Shown one piece after another: positions 61,381 through 64,000 of a stretch of 64,000 nt of DNA (positions are counted from its first letter, which is position 1; the number at the start of each line of letters is the position of its first letter). Made by a program: the position numbers and the translations under genes. The stretch comes from Exiguobacterium sp. FSL W8-0210 (GTDB lineage Bacteria > Bacillota > Bacilli > Exiguobacteriales > Exiguobacteriaceae), in assembly GCF_038006045.1 (NCBI RefSeq), contig NZ_JBBOUK010000001.1:2955001-3019000 (forward strand), read 5' to 3'. The notes beneath the pieces were generated by a model. That model did no database searches, was not told where the DNA came from, and was given only the letters and a program-made list of their open reading frames with translations.

Positions 61381-64000
61381 ATGTCTTATTATGAAACACT
61401 ACGTTCTTCAACTGAAACTAACTCACAATCCGATACAACAAGTGTCTCTGTACCAGCACATGACTACACAACAGAATTACTTACACATCTCAATCAAGTA
61501 CTATATCAATCTTTAGACCATTTACAAAAACAAGATGAACCTGATCAAATGGTTGAAACAGTCAATGAATGGCTCCTGCATTTAAATCAACCTCCGATCG
61601 ACTCGCCACTTCATCGTGAACTCTCTACTAGCACAACTCATGCTTTACCTACACAATATAAAAATTCTTTGCGTGCTTGGGAACTCATCGCTCCTGGCCA
61701 ACTCGAACAAGAACAGTTATTGCATCATATCAATCAAGAATTATGGACAGCATCTGCTGCTGATTGGATGGTGAGTTTTACACGACATTCTGGAATCCAA
61801 ACGCTTGTACCAGCTTTAAAAGAAGCAGAAGCTCAAAACAAACCAATTCGCATTTTGACTTCATTTTATATGAATATTACAGAAGCGAAGGCTATCCGGC
61901 ATTTGATGGAATTCAGCAATATCGAAGTAAAAATTTATGAACCGATTAAAAAAAATCATGCGTTCCATCCGAAAGCATATTTATTTTCTCGTCCTGATCA
62001 GTTGGATAGTGCTATTGTTGGCTCCTCTAATTTATCAAAGTCGGCTTTAACACACGGTATGGAATGGAACATTCGTATACCTTCTACACCCGTCACAACA
62101 TTAGTCACTCAAGCGAAAAGCTTGTTTGAACAGCTTTGGAACAGCCACGAAGCGACTGTATGTACAGAAGAATTATTACTTCAATACGAACAGTACCAAC
62201 AAGAAACACCACCTATAAAATCATTTTCTATCCGCGATACAATTGCCGAACCCGCTGTCGATTACACCGTTATTGAACCAAACCTCATGCAGATTCCGGC
62301 TTTAGAAGAACTGGATCGTTTGCGCGAGCGAAAAGAAACAAAAGCAATGGTCATTGCGGCAACAGGAACGGGGAAAACGTACTTAGCAGCATTTGATGTT
62401 CGTCAAGCTCAGGCTAAAAAAGTGTTATTTGTTGCACATCGCGGAAAATTGCTATCACAAGCTGAGCATACATTTAGACAAGTTTTTTCAAATGAAAGTT
62501 ATACATTTGGTAGATATTCAGGATCACAACAAATTCAAGATGCACAATTTACCTTCGCTACCGTTCAAACACTCTCAAAAGAGGTTCATCTTAATCAATT
62601 TTTAAAGGATACGTTTGACTACATCATCATTGATGAATTCCATCATGCTTCATCTGCTTCTTACCAAAACATTCTTAACTATTTTAAGCCCCAATTTTTG
62701 CTTGGCGTAACGGCAACACCAGAACGAATGGATGGTCAAAATATCTTTCAGCTTGTTGACTATAATGTTGCTTACGAAGTACGTCTGTATGATGCCTTAG
62801 CACAAGATTTACTTTCACCATTCCATTATTTTGGGATTCAAGATGATGAATCGATTGATTATTCTCTTATTCCTCAACAAAACGGATTTTATGTAGAACA
62901 AGATCTTGTTGTTGCACTCGAACGATCAACACGAACAGATTATATTGTTGAAATGATTCGTAAATTTGGGTTCAGTGGTAATCAGGCTGTTGGACTAGGA
63001 TTCTGCGTCAATATTAATCATGCAGAGTTTATGGAGCAGGAATTTAAACGACATCAGATTGAAGCAATGGCTGTTACAAGTAAACAGTCCGAAGATGAAC
63101 GCGAAGAGGCCATTCGCCGACTAGAGGACGATCAAGATCCACTGCAATATATTTTTACAGTTGACTTGTTTAACGAAGGCGTCGATATTCCAAAAGTCAA
63201 TCTAATGCTATTTTTACGTCCAACGGAGTCTCCTACTATTTTTATTCAACAATTGGGGAGAGGCTTACGTAAACATAGCTCAAAAGAATTTGTTACGATT
63301 TTAGATTTTATCGGAAATAGCCAAAAGGCTTTTGTTGCACCGCTTGTGTTGTCTGGTCAACAATCGTTTCATTCTATTGATCGTTATAAAATTGCTACTG
63401 CTGTAAAACAGCATTTTCCGATTTTACCGGAAGGATCTTTAGCCATTCTAGATTCAATTACAGAAAGATTTATTATTGAACAAATGAAAAAAATAGAGTT
63501 TTCAGCTAGCAAACAGCTCCGTGAAAGTTATCAAAGGCTGACACGCATGATCGGAAATCCTCCGAGTTTAAATGATTTAGTTACGCATAAAGACGCACCA
63601 GCTATTGAAAGTATTGTTCAGCAATGGAGAAGTACATTACGTCTTAAACAACTTGAAAAACATGCTACCGACGAAGAACTACGTTTATTGCTCGATGACA
63701 CTACACGCAAAATTGTGGAACAGCTCGAAGGACTATTCCCAATTCGTGAGCCCTTCAGCTTACTGATTTTAAAACATTTACTGCATCATCCTTCTGCTTC
63801 AGTTCAAGATATTGAACAAGAAGTTTTCAAAGAATTCGCCTTATCGACGAATCACTCTTTCTCAAAGCGACCTATTATTCATCATCTTTTTAAACGCTGG
63901 TCTACTGCGTTTAAAAATGATCGTATTCAATTGCTAGATGCTGTATCAAAAGAGCGCTATCGCTTTTCAAATACAGTCGGCCAAGCACTTCAACAATCAA
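61381..64000 (+). CDS. PLD-nuclease/SF2 helicase fusion, 5' part (runs off the window)
   Basis: 873 residues visible, no stop before the window end. CGGAGG lies 6 bases before the ATG. Residues about 130-290: PLD/HKD-type nuclease half with HPKAYLF (about 196) and VGSSNLSKS (about 214). Residues about 320-660: SF2 helicase with ATGTGKT (about 328), DEFHH (about 418), GVTATPERMDG, TVDLFNEGVDIPK and QLGRGLRKH (about 626). The C-terminal part is likely the DUF3427-type region. Such COG3886-COG1061 fusions occur in phage-defence and restriction islands. Base and codon use (AT-rich, AAA/TTT/CAT) differ from the rest. Confidence 0.85.
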   Translation, partial: MSYYETLRSSTETNSQSDTTSVSVPAHDYTTELLTHLNQVLYQSLDHLQKQDEPDQMVETVNEWLLHLNQPPIDSPLHRELSTSTTHALPTQYKNSLRAWELIAPGQLEQEQLLHHINQELWTASAADWMVSFTRHSGIQTLVPALKEAEAQNKPIRILTSFYMNITEAKAIRHLMEFSNIEVKIYEPIKKNHAFHPKAYLFSRPDQLDSAIVGSSNLSKSALTHGMEWNIRIPSTPVTTLVTQAKSLFEQLWNSHEATVCTEELLLQYEQYQQETPPIKSFSIRDTIAEPAVDYTVIEPNLMQIPALEELDRLRERKETKAMVIAATGTGKTYLAAFDVRQAQAKKVLFVAHRGKLLSQAEHTFRQVFSNESYTFGRYSGSQQIQDAQFTFATVQTLSKEVHLNQFLKDTFDYIIIDEFHHASSASYQNILNYFKPQFLLGVTATPERMDGQNIFQLVDYNVAYEVRLYDALAQDLLSPFHYFGIQDDESIDYSLIPQQNGFYVEQDLVVALERSTRTDYIVEMIRKFGFSGNQAVGLGFCVNINHAEFMEQEFKRHQIEAMAVTSKQSEDEREEAIRRLEDDQDPLQYIFTVDLFNEGVDIPKVNLMLFLRPTESPTIFIQQLGRGLRKHSSKEFVTILDFIGNSQKAFVAPLVLSGQQSFHSIDRYKIATAVKQHFPILPEGSLAILDSITERFIIEQMKKIEFSASKQLRESYQRLTRMIGNPPSLNDLVTHKDAPAIESIVQQWRSTLRLKQLEKHATDEELRLLLDDTTRKIVEQLEGLFPIREPFSLLILKHLLHHPSASVQDIEQEVFKEFALSTNHSFSKRPIIHHLFKRWSTAFKNDRIQLLDAVSKERYRFSNTVGQALQQS

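Overview
The window looks like a chromosomal segment of a low-to-mid GC Firmicute, most probably Exiguobacterium. The evidence is Bacillales-type gene content (YojF/BshB2 bacillithiol genes, QueCDEF behind a preQ1 riboswitch, DUF47-Pit, CbpA-like c-di-AMP protein, SacP/SacT sucrose genes, MhqO-like dioxygenase), strong AGGAGG ribosome binding sites, frequent TTG/GTG starts and about 47 percent GC by eye. No rRNA, tRNA, CRISPR array or prophage is visible. The genus call is an inference from remembered protein families, not from a search.

Layout. 1-5 kb: end of a HAD phosphatase, ung, tagA-like glycosyltransferase, a MarR/azoreductase pair, a LacI-family regulator with a small upstream gene, an NlpC/P60 hydrolase. 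5.9-9.8 kb: TetR plus an RND exporter carrying an 11-copy 9-bp repeat. 9.9-13.4 kb: proC, CbpA-like protein, DUF47-Pit phosphate uptake. 13.5-17.9 kb: pdxK, yojF-bshB2, and the preQ1-controlled queCDEF operon. 18-24.6 kb: an XRE protein, a glucose-family PTS EIICB with an EEP hydrolase, and a sucrose locus (RAT-controlled sacP, sacT-type antiterminator with a CTG start, fructokinase). 24.6-34.9 kb: alpha/beta hydrolase, nucleobase permease, peptide transporter, a complete IS1182-family element, an NAD-binding protein, a lipoprotein plus glutathionylspermidine-synthase-like pair, small proteins and an ABC-F ATPase.

35-40 kb holds a possible redox module: a ferric-reductase-like membrane protein, ApbE and a small acidic anchored protein, divergent from a two-component system that is followed by a DUF2231 membrane protein. 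An identical-pattern direct repeat lies in front of both arms. 40-43 kb: a DEAD-box RNA helicase whose leader carries four perfect DnaA boxes, DUF3817, a ring-cleaving dioxygenase with an MhqR-like operator, and a cold-shock protein. 43-50 kb: two secreted metalloproteases (M6, M4) around an HD-GYP phosphodiesterase. 50-61 kb: quinone oxidoreductase, hypothetical proteins, a beta-helix protein, DUF1028, a YfcC-family transporter, a monooxygenase, a cupin, two aldo/keto reductases and OsmC. From 61.3 kb the sequence becomes clearly AT-richer and encodes a PLD-nuclease/SF2-helicase protein that runs off the window and may open a defence island.

The most noteworthy unexplained items are the DnaA-box cluster, the redox module with its shared response-regulator box, a structured dispersed repeat in three copies (2.1, 9.9 and 55.1 kb), a palindromic element at 51.8 kb, and the PLD-helicase.
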